Shown here: positions 18,455-27,300 of the stretch, in pieces
Layout: every line of letters begins with the position of its first letter
Numbering within the stretch: the first letter of the stretch is position 1
NCBI GenBank assembly: GCA_963724495.1
Contig: CAVRUZ010000002.1
Coordinates: 620,001 to 684,000 of the forward strand
Reading direction: 5' to 3'
Source of the DNA: CAVRUZ01 sp963724495
Lineage (GTDB): Bacteria > Actinomycetota > Actinomycetes > Propionibacteriales > DAIQRJ01
DNA: 64,000 bases
The notes under the pieces: model-generated
Seen by the model: the letters and a program-made list of their open reading frames with translations, nothing else
What the model was told of the DNA's origin: nothing
Database searches by the model: none
Translations under genes and position numbers: made by a program

Positions 18455-19435
18455 TCAGGAGGCGTTGCGGGCGAGCGCGGCAACGACGCGATCGGCGCTG
18501 GTGCCCAGTGCGTACCGCTCCACCAGGTCGGCCCAGGCGTCGCCGTCGACGGGGGCGGCAGGCACCGCGAGCCCGTCGGTGGACAGCCACACGTCGGCGT
18601 CGTCGCGCACCGCCACAACCGGTATTGCCCGGCCGAGGTATTCCAGCGCGGCCATCAGCTTGGTCCGCACGCCGGTGGCGAGAGCGGACTTCGGGTCGGC
18701 GGCCGCGGTGAGGATCCCGTCCAGGTCGCCGTAGCTGGCAACGAGTGCGGCGGCGGTCTTGTCGCCGACCCCCTTCACCCCGGGCAGGCCGTCGGAGGTG
18801 TCCCCGCGCATCGTGGCGAAGTCGACGTACTGGTGGGCGTGCACCCCGTATCGCTCCACGACGTCGATGTCGGTCAGCGTCTCCGCGCGGCCGACACCGC
18901 CCTTCGCCGTGTAGACGATGCTGATCTTGGCGTCGTCGTCGATCAGCTGGAACAGGTCGCGGTCGCCGGTGACGATCGCCACCGGGATGCGGGCACGCCG
19001 GGCGAGAGTTCCGATCACGTCGTCGGCCTCGCACTCGGGCGCTCCCGCGATCGGAATCCCCAGTGCACGCAGGATCTTGTCGATCACCGGCACCTGAACC
19101 GCGAGCTCGTCGGGGGACTCCTCCTCGCTGACCATGGCTGGATCGGCACCACCGACAACAGGTGCATCCGGGTCGAAGCCGCCGGCCACCCGATGCGCCT
19201 TGTAGCTCGGGACCAGCCGGACCCGCCAGGCAGGTCGCCAGTCCACATCCCAGCAGGCAGCCACCTGGGTCGGGCGGTGCCGGTCGACCAGGGTGGCGAT
19301 GAAGTCGAGGAGCCCACGCATGGCGTTGGTGGGAAAGCCGTCCGGCGCTCGCATGGTGTCGGGGACACCGAAGAACGCCCGGAAGTACAACGAGGCGGAG
19401 TCGAGCAGGAGCAGGCTCTGTGGTCTGTCGGTCAC
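18455..19435 (-). CDS. 5'-3' exonuclease (PolI 5' nuclease-like)
   Basis: 326 residues of the FEN/PIN fold. Metal-binding acidic clusters are seen in LLLLDSASLYFRAFFG, CEADDVIGTLA and VTGDRDLFQL, and a helix-3-turn-helix DNA-binding motif in GLPGVKGVGDKTAAAL. No polymerase domain. Equivalent to the stand-alone exonuclease next to helY in mycobacteria. The GTG at 19435 overlaps the end of the upstream membrane protein gene by four bases, so the two form an operon. Confidence 0.9.
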   Translation of the reverse strand: MTDRPQSLLLLDSASLYFRAFFGVPDTMRAPDGFPTNAMRGLLDFIATLVDRHRPTQVAACWDVDWRPAWRVRLVPSYKAHRVAGGFDPDAPVVGGADPAMVSEEESPDELAVQVPVIDKILRALGIPIAGAPECEADDVIGTLARRARIPVAIVTGDRDLFQLIDDDAKISIVYTAKGGVGRAETLTDIDVVERYGVHAHQYVDFATMRGDTSDGLPGVKGVGDKTAAALVASYGDLDGILTAAADPKSALATGVRTKLMAALEYLGRAIPVVAVRDDADVWLSTDGLAVPAAPVDGDAWADLVERYALGTSADRVVAALARNAS

Positions 19436-19941
19436 CGCGAGTCCCTGGCAACCGGGTCCGGCTCCGCAACGGTCGCAACCCCGCCAGCGCCGTTGCGGGC
19501 GGACAACGAGGGCACCGGCAGCGGCTTGCCCCGGTACCGCTTCACCGAGTACACGAGCAGTCCGATGGCGAGAATGCCGGAGAACGTCACGGTGGTCCCC
19601 ACGCCCCAGCCGCCGAACGGCAGCCGAGGTCCGAAGATCCAGAACTCGGGGATCGTCGGGTTGATCCCCCAGAAGACCCCGACCGCCAGGAGGGCACCAG
19701 CTCCGAGGGCGCTGAGGGCGATCGCCTTGCGTGACTGAACGTTGGCGTGGGCGAGCGCCACCGCACGGCGCTCCACCGGGTCGACCCACTTCTGCGCCCA
19801 CGTGTACTCCGTGGCGAGCAGCACGAGCCCGCACAGCAACAGCAGCAGGCCGGGGCCGGGCAGGACCAATGCGGCCAACCCGGCGAGAACGAGAATCCAG
19901 CCGGCGACGAAGGTCAGAGTCTTCTTGACCTTCGGCGTCAT
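19432..19941 (-). CDS. TIGR02611-type (PGPGW) membrane protein
   Basis: 169 residues. Helices at about residues 8-40, around the signature LVLPGPGLLLLLCGLVLLATE, then two more near residues 70-90 and 105-130. The actinobacterial TIGR02611 family has no known function. ATG at 19941 with AGGGAC upstream. Co-transcribed with the exonuclease through a GTGA overlap. Confidence 0.85.
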   Translation of the reverse strand: MTPKVKKTLTFVAGWILVLAGLAALVLPGPGLLLLLCGLVLLATEYTWAQKWVDPVERRAVALAHANVQSRKAIALSALGAGALLAVGVFWGINPTIPEFWIFGPRLPFGGWGVGTTVTFSGILAIGLLVYSVKRYRGKPLPVPSLSARNGAGGVATVAEPDPVARDSR

Positions 19942-20089
19942 CGTCTGCTGTCCCTTCCTCTCGTGCGGCGAACGGGCGAGTCCACCGTCGGGCCACCCTA
20001 ACCGGACTCGCGAAGCGCCGGTCAGGTCCGCAGGTGCACGGGAACGACCGGGCACCAACGCGCCTAACCGGCGCCTGTGGCACGACAAC

Positions 20090-20095
20090 TACCCT
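20090..20095 (+). promoter_or_regulatory. -10 hexamer of the Xaa-Pro peptidase promoter
   Basis: TACCCT, nine bases before the ATG at 20105, so the leader would be only about two to three bases. Confidence 0.4.
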
Positions 20096-20104
20096 CTCGA
20101 CCAC

Positions 20105-21235
20105 ATGAGCCCTTCAGACCACCCGCCTGTCGTCGACGTGTCTGCCCGCCTCGGACGGCTGGCGTCGCTGGCCCGGGAGGCCGGCGTTGCGACTGTCCTG
20201 GTCGCGCCAGGCCCCGACCTCACCTACCTGACCGGTTACGCCGCGCACCCGCTCGAGCGGCTGACCCTGCTCGCGGTGCCTGCGGAGGCCGATCCGTTCC
20301 TGGTTGTGCCGAGGCTGGAACGGCCCGCGGCCGAGGCGGCGGTATCCGGCGTGACCGTCATCGACTTCGGCGAGACCGATGACCCCTATGCGGGCACGGC
20401 CGCGCTGTTGCGCGGCGTCGGTGTCGAGCCGGGCCCGGTGGCGCTGGACAACCGCATGTGGGCGGAGAAGTCCCTACGCCTGGCGGTCGCGCTTCCTGGC
20501 TGGGAACAGCAACTGGCAGGGCCGCTGATCGCACAGATGCGGATGCGCAAGGACACGGCCGAGGTGGCCGCCCTGAGGGCCGCCGGGGCCGCCATCGACC
20601 GAGTGCACAAGTCGATGGGCGACTGGCTGAAGCCCGGCCGGACCGAGGCCGACGTGGCGGCCGACATCGCCGACGCGATGGTGCAGGTCGGCCACCGCAG
20701 CGTCGACTTCACGATCGTCGGATCGGGCCCGAACGGCGCCAGCCCGCACCACGAGAGCTCCCGCCGGGTGATCCAGGCCGGGGACCCGGTGGTGGTCGAC
20801 ATCGGCGGGACCATGCGTTCTGGCTACTGCTCGGACTGCACGCGTACGTACGTGGCCGGTGGCGAGCCGCCGCCGGACTTCCTCCGCTACTACGAGGTGC
20901 TGTTGCGCGCGCAGCTTGCGTCGTGCGACCACGCCCGTCCGGGTGTCACCTGCGCGTCGGTGGACGCCGCGGCCCGAGACGTGATCACGGAGGGCGGCTA
21001 CGGCGAGTTCTTCATCCACCGCACTGGACACGGGATCGGCCTGTCCGGACACGAGGACCCGTACATCGTCGACGGCAACGAGATGCTCCTGGAGCAGGGG
21101 ATGGCCTTCTCCATCGAGCCTGGCATCTACCTGCCCGGGCGGCACGGGGCGCGGATCGAAGACATCGTGGTCACCACTGACGACGGAATCGAAAGACTCG
21201 ACCAGCTCACGCGGGAGCTCGTCGTCCTCGGCTGA
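20105..21235 (+). CDS. M24 family Xaa-Pro dipeptidase/aminopeptidase
   Basis: 376 residues. The N-terminal creatinase-like domain (DLTYLTGYAAHPLERLTLL) precedes the pita-bread catalytic domain with the metal ligands in VVVDIGGTMRSGYCSDCTRT, HRTGHGIGLSGHEDP, FSIEPGIYLPG and GARIEDIVV. It releases the residue before a proline. Corresponds in position to mycobacterial pepE. Confidence 0.9.
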   Translation: MSPSDHPPVVDVSARLGRLASLAREAGVATVLVAPGPDLTYLTGYAAHPLERLTLLAVPAEADPFLVVPRLERPAAEAAVSGVTVIDFGETDDPYAGTAALLRGVGVEPGPVALDNRMWAEKSLRLAVALPGWEQQLAGPLIAQMRMRKDTAEVAALRAAGAAIDRVHKSMGDWLKPGRTEADVAADIADAMVQVGHRSVDFTIVGSGPNGASPHHESSRRVIQAGDPVVVDIGGTMRSGYCSDCTRTYVAGGEPPPDFLRYYEVLLRAQLASCDHARPGVTCASVDAAARDVITEGGYGEFFIHRTGHGIGLSGHEDPYIVDGNEMLLEQGMAFSIEPGIYLPGRHGARIEDIVVTTDDGIERLDQLTRELVVLG

Positions 21236-21312
21236 CGGGCGCACATCACCGACGTCGCGGAGCCACGTCCCACCGAGCAAACAAGATCGCGACCTTGACC
21301 CGTCTGACCGCG

Positions 21313-21318
21313 TAACCT
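21313..21318 (+). promoter_or_regulatory. -10 hexamer of leaderless Lrp-family gene
   Basis: TAACCT, six bases (GCGCGC) before the ATG at 21325. Confidence 0.5.
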
Positions 21319-21324
21319 GCGCGC

Positions 21325-21765
21325 ATGGAAGGCATCGACCTGGAGATCGTCAGGCTCTTGAGCCGTGACGGTCGCATGTCGTTCACCGACCTCGGCAAGG
21401 AGACCGGGCTGTCCACGTCGGCCGTGCACCAGCGCGTGCGACGGCTCGAACAGCGCGGGGTCCTCTCCGGCTACGTCGCCCACGTCGACCACACCGCCCT
21501 CGGGCTGGGGCTGACGGCGTTCGTGGCGGTGAAGCCGATCGACCCCGCAGCACCCGATGACACACCGGAGCGACTGGCCTGCATCCCCGCCGTGGAGGCG
21601 TGCTACTCGGTGGCCGGTGACTACAGCTACTTCCTGCTCGTGCGCGTCGCCACCCCGGTCGCGCTCGAGGAACTCCTCGCCGACATCAGGGCCAAGGGCA
21701 ACGTGTCCACCCACTCGACGATCGTGTTGTCGACGGCTTACGAGCGACGCCCGCCCGGCATCTGA
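21325..21765 (+). CDS. Lrp/AsnC family transcriptional regulator
   Basis: 146 residues. An N-terminal helix-turn-helix (DLEIVRLLSRDGRMSFTDLGKETGLSTSAVHQRVRRLEQRG, read in two parts) is followed by the RAM ligand-binding domain (PAVEACYSVAGDYSYFLLVRV). Such proteins sense amino acids as octamers. Target genes are not evident; the neighbours are a peptidase and lnt. Confidence 0.9.
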   Translation: MEGIDLEIVRLLSRDGRMSFTDLGKETGLSTSAVHQRVRRLEQRGVLSGYVAHVDHTALGLGLTAFVAVKPIDPAAPDDTPERLACIPAVEACYSVAGDYSYFLLVRVATPVALEELLADIRAKGNVSTHSTIVLSTAYERRPPGI

Positions 21766-22243
21766 GGCCTCCCGCCGGTGGCGCCGGCACCGAATCGGGA
21801 CGCGGCCAGGCAAACCATCCCCAATACCCGCAAACGACACGCCCAAACGTGCGACACGCCGTTACCGAGATTTTCCTTGTTTGCAAGCCGAATCGGGCCT
21901 GAGCCGCTGACCTGCGGAAACGGGACCGCGAGCAACGCACGACCGCCCAAGCGCCGATGTGAGCCGCTCCGATGTGGTTGACACCGTGCTGTGGCTGCGA
22001 GCACAGTGACCGCTGTCTTTCCGCCACACGGTCCGACCGAACGGCACTCCTGAACAGACAACGCGGGCTCCCACCGGTATGCCAACCGACCGAGGGACCG
22101 CGGGCCCAACAGGGACTTGCCGATCGCCGGCCGGCGGGAACATGATCGGCCCGCCGCCCAGTAGACAACGGTCCCTGACATTGCACCCAGCGTGTCCGCG
22201 TCCGGTCCGAAGGGTGGCGGGCCCTTCGTGTTTCCAGCTCTAG
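21766..22243. other. 478-bp intergenic region, less GC-rich, no gene recognised
   Basis: Between the Lrp gene and lnt. No reading frame resembles a known protein. The stretch 21830-21900 is visibly AT-richer than its surroundings (ATTTTCCTTGTTTGCAAG). Near the right end is a hairpin, CGAAGGG (22208-22214) with CCCTTCG (22222-22228), followed by TGTTT, which looks like a weak terminator. A small RNA is possible but unproven. Confidence 0.4.
22208..22233 (+). terminator. Terminator-like hairpin upstream of lnt
   Basis: 7-bp stem CGAAGGG/CCCTTCG with a 7-base loop, then TGTTT. It could end an unannotated transcript from the preceding gap. Low confidence because the T-run is short. Confidence 0.35.
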
Positions 22244-23971
22244 GTGTCTGGACTATCGGGCCGGGACCTTGGGCGTCGCGCACCGGGCCGCCGGTGTGCC
22301 GCGACGTACCCTCTGCTCATCGCGCGACCACCTCTCACCGTCGACCCCGCCGCCCGGGTCACCGAACCGGCCGCCGCGGAGGCGGATCAGTCCGCCCCGA
22401 CGAGCACCGGCTCGCGGGCACTGAGTCGCATCCTCGTGGCCGCCGCCGGTGGCCTCATCGCCGGGATCGCCTTCCCGCCCGGCATCCCCGGCCTCGGAGT
22501 GCTGCCCGGCTGGGCTGCCTACGCCGCCGCGATCATCGGCCTGGCCCTGCTCCTGCGGGGCTGCGTGGGTGCCCGCATCGGGGTGTCACTGCTGGCCGGG
22601 CTCGCCTACGGACTGACGTTCTTCGGCTTCACCGTGCAGTGGGTGACGGTGATCGCCGCGTACGCGACCCTGGCCCTGATCGTCTTCCAGGCGCTGTACT
22701 ACGCCGGCTTCGCGGTGCTGGCCTCACGGGTGTCCCGACTGCCGGGGTTCCCGTTGTGGGCCGCCTGCTGCATGACGCTGATGGAGGCGGTGCGGGGTCA
22801 CTGGCCGCTCGGTGGGTTCACCTGGGGCCGGCTGGGTTATCTCGCCGTCGACACCAGCGCTGCCGGTCTGGCCCGGCTCGGCGGGGAGGTCCTCACCACC
22901 TTCTGCCTGGTCCTCGCCGCCGCGATGGTCGCGCTCGCCACCCTCGGACGGCTCCGCTGGACCCTCGGTGCTGCTGTCGTCGTCGCCGCGCCGCTGTTGG
23001 CGGGACCGGTGGTGCCGATGTTCACCACCACCGCCGGTGGGTCGGTCGTCGGTTACGTGCAGGGGTCGGTGCCGGGTGAGGGCCTGGACTTCCTCGGCCG
23101 GGCGCGGACGGTGACGCGCAACCACCTGGAGGGCACGAAGGTCCTGATGCAGCAGGTGCGGTCGGGTGCGCTGCCGGCACCGGCCTTCGTGCTCTGGCCG
23201 GAGAACTCCACCGACCTCGACGCCACCACCGACGCACCGAGCCGCGCGATGGTGGACGAGGCGGCGACCACGGCCGGTGTCCCGCTGGTGATCGGAACGG
23301 TGCTCAACGGGCCCGGACCGGACAACGTGCGCAACGCCTCGATGGTGTGGGACCCCGAGACCGGACCCGGCTCGATCTACGTGAAGCGGCACCTGGTCCC
23401 GTTCGGCGAGTACGTCCCCTGGCGCTCGGTGCTGGTGCCGCGGATCCCGCTGCTCGAGCTCGTTGGCCGCGACATGGTGGCTGGAACGGCATCCGGACGC
23501 CTCGACGTCGCCGGCGTGCCCATCGGCACGATGCTCTGCTTCGACACGGCGTACGCCGACTCGTCCCGCGACAACGTTCGCGAGGGTGCCCAGCTGCTCA
23601 CGGTGCAGACCAACAACGCCACCTACACCGGGACCGCGCAGCCGGACCAGCAATGGCAGATCACCCGGTTCGACGCGGTGACGGTCGGGCGCGACGTGGT
23701 GGTCGTCTCCACCAACGGCCGCAGCGGCGTGATCGCTGCCGACGGGACGACGCTGCACGAGCTCCCCGTGGTGAAGCAGGCGGTCGACAGCCGGGCCGTG
23801 ACCCTGCGTACCGGTCTCACACCGGCGGTCCGGATCGAGCCAGGGCTGGAGGCCGGGTTGGCTACAGTGGCGGCCTTCGCCAGCCTCGTCGGCTGCTTTC
23901 GTCGCGGGTCGGATTCCCGCCCGCCGCCTCCGTTCGGCAGATCCGGCGAACGACCAGTAGGAGCAGCGTGA
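22244..23971 (+). CDS. lnt: Apolipoprotein N-acyltransferase
   Basis: About 550-575 residues. Several N-terminal membrane helices (residues 60-220) are followed by a nitrilase-like domain with the Glu-Lys-Cys triad visible in LWPENSTDLDA, YVKRHLVPFGEYVPW and GTMLCFDTAYAD. Adds the third acyl chain to lipoproteins. The longest frame starts at GTG 22244, but a strong TACCCT hexamer at 22307 would place a leaderless start at 22319, which reads ATC; the true start is uncertain. Overlaps ppm1 by four bases (GTGA). In mycobacteria the two are fused as Ppm1; here they are separate. Confidence 0.88.
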   Translation: MSGLSGRDLGRRAPGRRCAATYPLLIARPPLTVDPAARVTEPAAAEADQSAPTSTGSRALSRILVAAAGGLIAGIAFPPGIPGLGVLPGWAAYAAAIIGLALLLRGCVGARIGVSLLAGLAYGLTFFGFTVQWVTVIAAYATLALIVFQALYYAGFAVLASRVSRLPGFPLWAACCMTLMEAVRGHWPLGGFTWGRLGYLAVDTSAAGLARLGGEVLTTFCLVLAAAMVALATLGRLRWTLGAAVVVAAPLLAGPVVPMFTTTAGGSVVGYVQGSVPGEGLDFLGRARTVTRNHLEGTKVLMQQVRSGALPAPAFVLWPENSTDLDATTDAPSRAMVDEAATTAGVPLVIGTVLNGPGPDNVRNASMVWDPETGPGSIYVKRHLVPFGEYVPWRSVLVPRIPLLELVGRDMVAGTASGRLDVAGVPIGTMLCFDTAYADSSRDNVREGAQLLTVQTNNATYTGTAQPDQQWQITRFDAVTVGRDVVVVSTNGRSGVIAADGTTLHELPVVKQAVDSRAVTLRTGLTPAVRIEPGLEAGLATVAAFASLVGCFRRGSDSRPPPPFGRSGERPVGAA

Positions 23972-24807
23972 CCGAGACCGCGCCGGATTCGCCGGAGCCG
24001 GGCGCCGGAGGACCCGGGACCCCGCTCGGCCGGGTTCTGGTCTGCATCCCCACCTTCAACGAGGCCGAGAACATCGCCGGTGTCGTCGCCCGGCTGCGGC
24101 GCGCCGTGCCGGAGGCGGATCTGGTGATCGCCGACGACGCGTCCCCGGACGGCACCGGGGACATCGTGGACCGGCTGGCTGCCGACGACGACCACATCCA
24201 CGTGCTGCACCGCACCGGCAAGCAGGGTCTCGGTGCCGCGTATCTGGCCGCGTTCGAGTGGGGACTCGCGCGTGATTACGGAGTGCTCTGCGAACACGAC
24301 GCCGACGGCTCGCACCAGCCCGAACAGCTGCCCCGGCTGTTGTCCGCCCTCGAGGAGGCCGACCTCGTCATCGGATCCCGCTGGGTGCCCGGTGGCGGGG
24401 TGACGAACTGGCCGCTGTCGCGTCAGCTGATCTCCCGAGGCGGCAACCTGTATGCACGCGTCGTCCTCGGCGTCCCGGTCAGGGACATCACTGCCGGGTT
24501 CCGTGCCTACCGGCGGCGGACACTGCTGGGGATCGACCTGGCCGAGGTGGCGTCGCAGGGCTACTGCTTCCAGATCGACCTCGCCTGGCGCGCGCTCAAG
24601 GCCGGCTTCGTGGTGCGCGAGGTTCCGATCGACTTCATCGAGCGCGAGCACGGGGTGTCGAAGATGAGCAGGCAGATCGTCGCCGAGGCGTTGCTCCGCA
24701 CGACGGTCTGGGGCGTCCGCGACCGGGTGCGCCGGGTGCGGCCGGTTGGCAGAGGCGGGACCCACAAACAGATCACCGACAAGCGCAAGCAGATCACGAG
24801 CAACTGA
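23968..24807 (+). CDS. ppm1: Polyprenol monophosphomannose synthase
   Basis: 279-residue GT2 enzyme that moves mannose from GDP-mannose to polyprenyl phosphate, the donor for lipoglycan and protein mannosylation. Motifs are CIPTFNEAENI, ADDASPDGTGD, LCEHDADGSHQPEQ (DxD) and ITAGFRAYRR. No membrane domain. The GTG at 23968 overlaps the lnt stop, so coupling with lipoprotein acylation is likely, as in mycobacterial Ppm1. Confidence 0.93.
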   Translation: MTETAPDSPEPGAGGPGTPLGRVLVCIPTFNEAENIAGVVARLRRAVPEADLVIADDASPDGTGDIVDRLAADDDHIHVLHRTGKQGLGAAYLAAFEWGLARDYGVLCEHDADGSHQPEQLPRLLSALEEADLVIGSRWVPGGGVTNWPLSRQLISRGGNLYARVVLGVPVRDITAGFRAYRRRTLLGIDLAEVASQGYCFQIDLAWRALKAGFVVREVPIDFIEREHGVSKMSRQIVAEALLRTTVWGVRDRVRRVRPVGRGGTHKQITDKRKQITSN

Positions 24808-24832
24808 CGTGCCAGCCGACCGAGTCTCGCCG

Positions 24833-25346
24833 ATGTCCCGCTCACCGCGCCCTGGGCTGCCGCGCTGGGTGCCACCGCTTGTGGTGGCGCTGTTCGTGAT
24901 CGTCCCGATCGTGGAGATCGCGGTGATCATCGCGGTCGGCCGGGCGATCGGACCCTGGTGGACGATCCTGTTGCTGGTCATCGAGTCTGCGATCGGGGCC
25001 TGGATCGTGCGCCGGGAGGGCACCCGCGCATGGCGATCCCTCACGGAGGCGTTCGCGGCGGGTGGCTTCCCCGACAAGCCAGCTCGTCGACGGTGCGCTG
25101 GTCGTGGCCGGCGGCACGCTGCTGCTGACACCTGGCTTCGTCACCGACATCGCCGGCTTCCTGCTCGTGCTGCCGTTCACCCGGCCGGCGATCCGCGCCC
25201 TGGTGATGACCGTGATGGCGCAACGCGCCCGTGGGCTGATCGATCTGGGCCGGGTCGTCGGCGGCCCACGCGGCGCCTCGACCGATCCACGCAACCGCGG
25301 CGCCGTGCCTGGCGAGGTCGTCGACCGGCACGACGACCCCGCCTGA
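24833..25346 (+). CDS. fxsA: FxsA family membrane protein, frameshifted
   Basis: About 170 residues. Two helices near the N-terminus (VALFVIVPIVEIAVIIAVG and TILLLVIESAIGAWIV) precede the family hallmark LVDGALVVAGGTLLLTPGFVTDIAGF. The frame breaks at CC 25079-25080; dropping one C joins FPDK to QLVDGALV, and the second frame ends at 25346. The ATG at 24833 is preferred; an in-frame GTG at 24809 sits just after the ppm1 stop. Third gene of the lnt-ppm1-fxsA group. Confidence 0.85.
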
Positions 25347-25376
25347 CCCGGGCCGCGGTCAGCGCTGCTGAGCGCC

Positions 25377-25450
25377 GAACATGCGGCAGCGGCCTGCCGG
25401 CGGCCGGTATGTACCGGCCTGCCGGGTTTGCCCGTCCGCCCTGCATGTTC
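25377..25450 (-). repeat. Palindromic intergenic repeat, copy D
   Basis: GAACATGCGGC at the left, CTGCATGTTC at the right; core ACATG to CATGT is 70 bp. Minus-strand order is ACATGCAG, GGGCAAACC, CATACCGGCCGCCGG and GCATGT. It fills the 124-bp gap between two convergent genes (fxsA and the vWA protein), where it could also fold as a bidirectional terminator. Confidence 0.75.
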
Positions 25451-25470
25451 GCGGCGCGGCGGCGCCGCCG

Positions 25471-27147
25471 TCAGGGCCGGGCCTGCTGTGCGAGCCGGAC
25501 CATCGTGAGCAGCTCGCCCGCACCGGCGACCTGCCGCCTCTGCAGCGCTTCGGCCCGGTCCTCGAGCGACGCCAGCGTCACGCCCCGCTGCTGCACGGTC
25601 GGGCTGTGCTTCAGCAGCTGGGCGAGGTCGGCGACCGCTGCAGCCAACTCGGTGGCCCCGTCGCCATCCTCGGTGTCGCCCTCCTCGTGGTCACTCCGGC
25701 CGCCGGGATGCCGGCTCGAGCCCGCTCGGCCGTGCCGTCGACGGAGGTCCAGCGCAGGTCGACCGTGCCGAGCTCTGCGAGCTGCTCGTCGCCTGGACTG
25801 CCCTCACCGTCGCCCGCCAGCGTGACCTCGTACAAGGCGGTGACGTCGTGTCCGGCTCCGATCTCGCCGGCGTCGACAGCTGGATCGGTGAACTCCTCGT
25901 CGTCGATCGCCCGGTTCTCGTAGCCGATCAACCGGTAGGAGCTGACGGCCTCCGGATCGAACGCGACCTGCACCTTCGCGTCGCGGGCCACCGGCGTCAG
26001 CGTCCCGACGAGATCGTCGCGGAAGACCTTCTCTGCCTCGGTAAAGGTGTCGACGTAGCGGTAGAAGCCGTCGCCCTGGTCGGCCAGCTGCTCCATCAGG
26101 TCGTCGTTGTAGTTCCCCATCCCATACCCGACGGTCACCAGGTGGATGCCTTCGGCACCGCTCTTGGTGATCATCGATGCCAGCGTGTCGGGGCCGGTGC
26201 GCCCGACATTGGCGACACCGTCGGAGCAGAGGATCACGGCGTTGATCGCGTCCTTGCGGTACGCCGCACGAGCCTGCTCGTAACCAAGCCGCAGTCCGGC
26301 TTCGAGGTTGGTGCTGTCACCCGGCTTGAGCTTGTCGATGGCCGCAAGGATCGTCGCCGTCCGTCGCACCGGCGTCGGCTCGAGGATGGGAGTGGCGGCG
26401 TCGTCGTAGCTGACCAGCGCGATCGTGTCGTCGTCGCGCAGGTGCTTGGCCAGCAGGGCGAGGGACGAACGAACCAGCCCCAGACGCTCGCGAATGTCCA
26501 TCGAGCCGGACACGTCGACGACGAGGGTCACGGCGACCGGCGGCCGGTCCTTGACCGCTTCACGGGCCTGCACTCCGATCCGCACCAGCCGCGTGGCAGC
26601 GGATGCACCGGCCACCGGGGACTGGTCCACGGTGATGCCGAGATCGCGTTGTGGTGACGGATAGCCGTAGTCGAAGGCGTTGACCCACTCCTCCGGCCGG
26701 ATGGCGGCTTTCGGTGGGAGGTGGCCGGAGGAGAGGAGCGTGCGGCCGACGGTGTAGGAACCGGTGTCGACATCGAGGGCGAACGTGCTCAGCGGGTCAC
26801 GGGCGGTGGCGACCACGCCGGTCGTGCCGGCGTCGACGAAGGTGTTGTCGTCGAGCACTCCCGGCCAGCCGGGCGCTCCACGGCCGGAGGTTCGTCCGGT
26901 CCCCGAGCTGACGTCGGCCTGCGGCGCCGTGCCGGGGCCGGTGGGGTACACGGTGCTCGAGCCCGGTCGTGAGTCGGACTCGCCCTGGCGGTACTCGCGC
27001 ACGTAGCGCTCCGCGTCGATCACGGCACGGCTTGTCCGGTGTTCGCTGGGCGAAGGCGTGGAGTCCGGCCCCACTCACCGCCAGGGCAGCGACGGCGATC
27101 GAGGCGGGGACGATCGTGGCAAGCAAGCGGGAGTGTGGGCTGGTCAT
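25471..27147 (-). CDS. YfbK-like von Willebrand factor A domain protein, frameshifted twice
   Basis: About 555 residues. The first frame begins MTSPHSRLLATIVPASIAVAALAV, a probable signal/anchor helix. After a shift near 27035 the main frame carries a YfbK N-terminal region (NTFVDAGTTGVVATARDPLSTFALDVDTGSYT, read in parts) and the vWA domain with the MIDAS VVDVSGSMDIRERL, then DGVANVGRTGPDTL. A second shift near 25715 leads to the true C-terminus LLKHSPTVQQRGVTLASLED, ending at 25471. Secreted or surface metal-dependent adhesion-type domain; partner unknown. Divergent from GH92. Confidence 0.82.
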
Positions 27148-27300
27148 GTGCGTGTGACCCATCCGGCCCCGGTTCGGTTGCATGGACGGCCCGCACGTGA
27201 CGCAACTGTTACCCAGAGGCAGACAGGAGTCGGCCGGGCGCGCCACCGGCGTCCACGTCGGGTTTGATGGGCCACCCGCCCGACGAGCCTCGAGGACGAC

